Shown here one piece after another: positions 63,636-64,000 of a stretch of DNA of 64,000 bases. Positions within the stretch are counted from its first letter, which is position 1. Each line of letters starts with the position of its first letter. This DNA comes from Spirosoma endbachense. Its GTDB lineage: Bacteria; Bacteroidota; Bacteroidia; Cytophagales; Spirosomataceae. The DNA lies in the NCBI RefSeq assembly GCF_010233585.1, contig NZ_CP045997.1, positions 9,505,132 through 9,569,131 on the forward strand. Reading direction: 5' to 3'. Below the pieces are notes generated by a model. The model was not told the origin of the DNA. It did not search any database and was given only the letters and a program-made list of their open reading frames with translations. The position numbers were made by a program, and so were the translations under genes.

Positions 63636-64000
63636 TTGAAATTAATCCGCCCTCTTTTCGTCGCTACGCATCTGTGGTTTGCTCTGATAGCCTTCGTGTT
63701 ATTATTTGTAGCCGCTTATGCCTTCCCAATCCTGTTTCCACTCATACAGATCGCTTTCGTCATATTTCTTGTTCTGATCGGGCTGGATTACTGGCTCCTG
63801 TTTCGGAGAAAGAACCGGACTAACGGATCAGCGTTTTTCGCCCGTCGCGAAATACCCGACCGACTATCGAATGGCGACGAAAATCCACTGACCATCTATC
63901 TGGAAAATCAGTATTCATTTCAGGTCGATGTCGAGATAATCGACGAAATTCCGTATCAGTTTCAACGGCGCGACGTGTTATTTAAAGCCCGGCTAAATCC
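63636..64000 (+). CDS. DUF58-domain protein, start only
   Basis: The gene starts with a TTG at 63636, four bases after the TPR gene stop, and continues past the window edge; about 121 residues are visible. Two N-terminal helices (WFALIAFVLLFVAAYAF; IQIAFVIFLVLIGLDYWLLF) are followed by FFARREIPDRLSNGDENPLTIYLENQY, the opening of the beta-domain typical of DUF58 proteins, which precedes a VWA-like domain. DUF58 proteins work with MoxR ATPases. The start fits the family; an ATG is not available. Confidence 0.8.
   Translation, partial: MKLIRPLFVATHLWFALIAFVLLFVAAYAFPILFPLIQIAFVIFLVLIGLDYWLLFRRKNRTNGSAFFARREIPDRLSNGDENPLTIYLENQYSFQVDVEIIDEIPYQFQRRDVLFKARLN

Noticed and set aside
1..64000. tRNA, rRNA, transposase or phage integrase genes
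   Set aside because: None could be recognised by inspection; a tRNA scan was not possible here.

Overview
The window is chromosomal DNA from a Bacteroidota bacterium, most likely of the order Cytophagales and close to Spirosoma. This is inferred from protein style: a type IX secretion (T9SS) C-terminal sorting domain, Wzi-like and SLBB export proteins, a PorE-like OmpA protein, TPR-CHAT proteins, a GMC oxidoreductase paired with a gluconate dehydrogenase subunit 3, and possible TAnnTTTG promoter elements. No rRNA, tRNA, CRISPR array or transposase was found. Nearly all of the window is coding.

Region 1 (1-7.7 kb) is the most unusual part. An ECF sigma factor, a membrane TPR anti-sigma-like protein, a second larger sigma-like protein and a second anti-sigma-like membrane protein form one minus-strand operon with ATGA overlaps inside each pair. 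Divergent from it are two near-identical tandem small lipoproteins, each with its own terminator. Beyond these lie a 940-residue exported TPR-CHAT caspase-like protease with an intact His-Cys dyad and a C-terminal membrane anchor, and a matrixin-like lipoprotein whose zinc site has been lost. Together they suggest a periplasmic protease/sigma-factor signalling locus.

Region 2 (8-10.7 kb) holds a duplicated palindromic intergenic element and two secreted hydrolases. Region 3 (10.8-33.9 kb) is a Wzx/Wzy-type exopolysaccharide or capsule locus. It contains two Wzi-like outer-membrane proteins, a polyprenyl glycosylphosphotransferase, five glycosyltransferases, a polymerase, a flippase, two FkbM-type proteins, a GDP-mannose dehydratase-like enzyme, a Wzz-like chain-length protein and a Wza-like SLBB export protein. 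It also carries a T9SS cargo protein, a 19-repeat fibre protein and a tailspike-like beta-helix protein. The glycan-specific genes are visibly AT-rich.

Region 4 (34-47.5 kb) is mostly housekeeping: secA, a DUF922 zinc-protease-like protein, a glycosyltransferase, a FabH-like ketosynthase, an M1 peptidase, a cytochrome oxidase subunit III-like protein, ispE and a PorE-like OmpA protein. Region 5 (47.5-56 kb) has a frameshifted adhesin remnant, a ModF-like ABC ATPase, a Gly/Thr-rich secreted protein behind a start-codon hairpin, an ECF sigma factor, the GMC/subunit 3 pair and an M20 amidohydrolase. Region 6 (56-64 kb) is the RDD, SpoIIM, membrane protein, DUF4129, DUF4350, MoxR and DUF58 cluster, with two extra genes inserted before DUF58. 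The window cuts off the first gene and the last gene.
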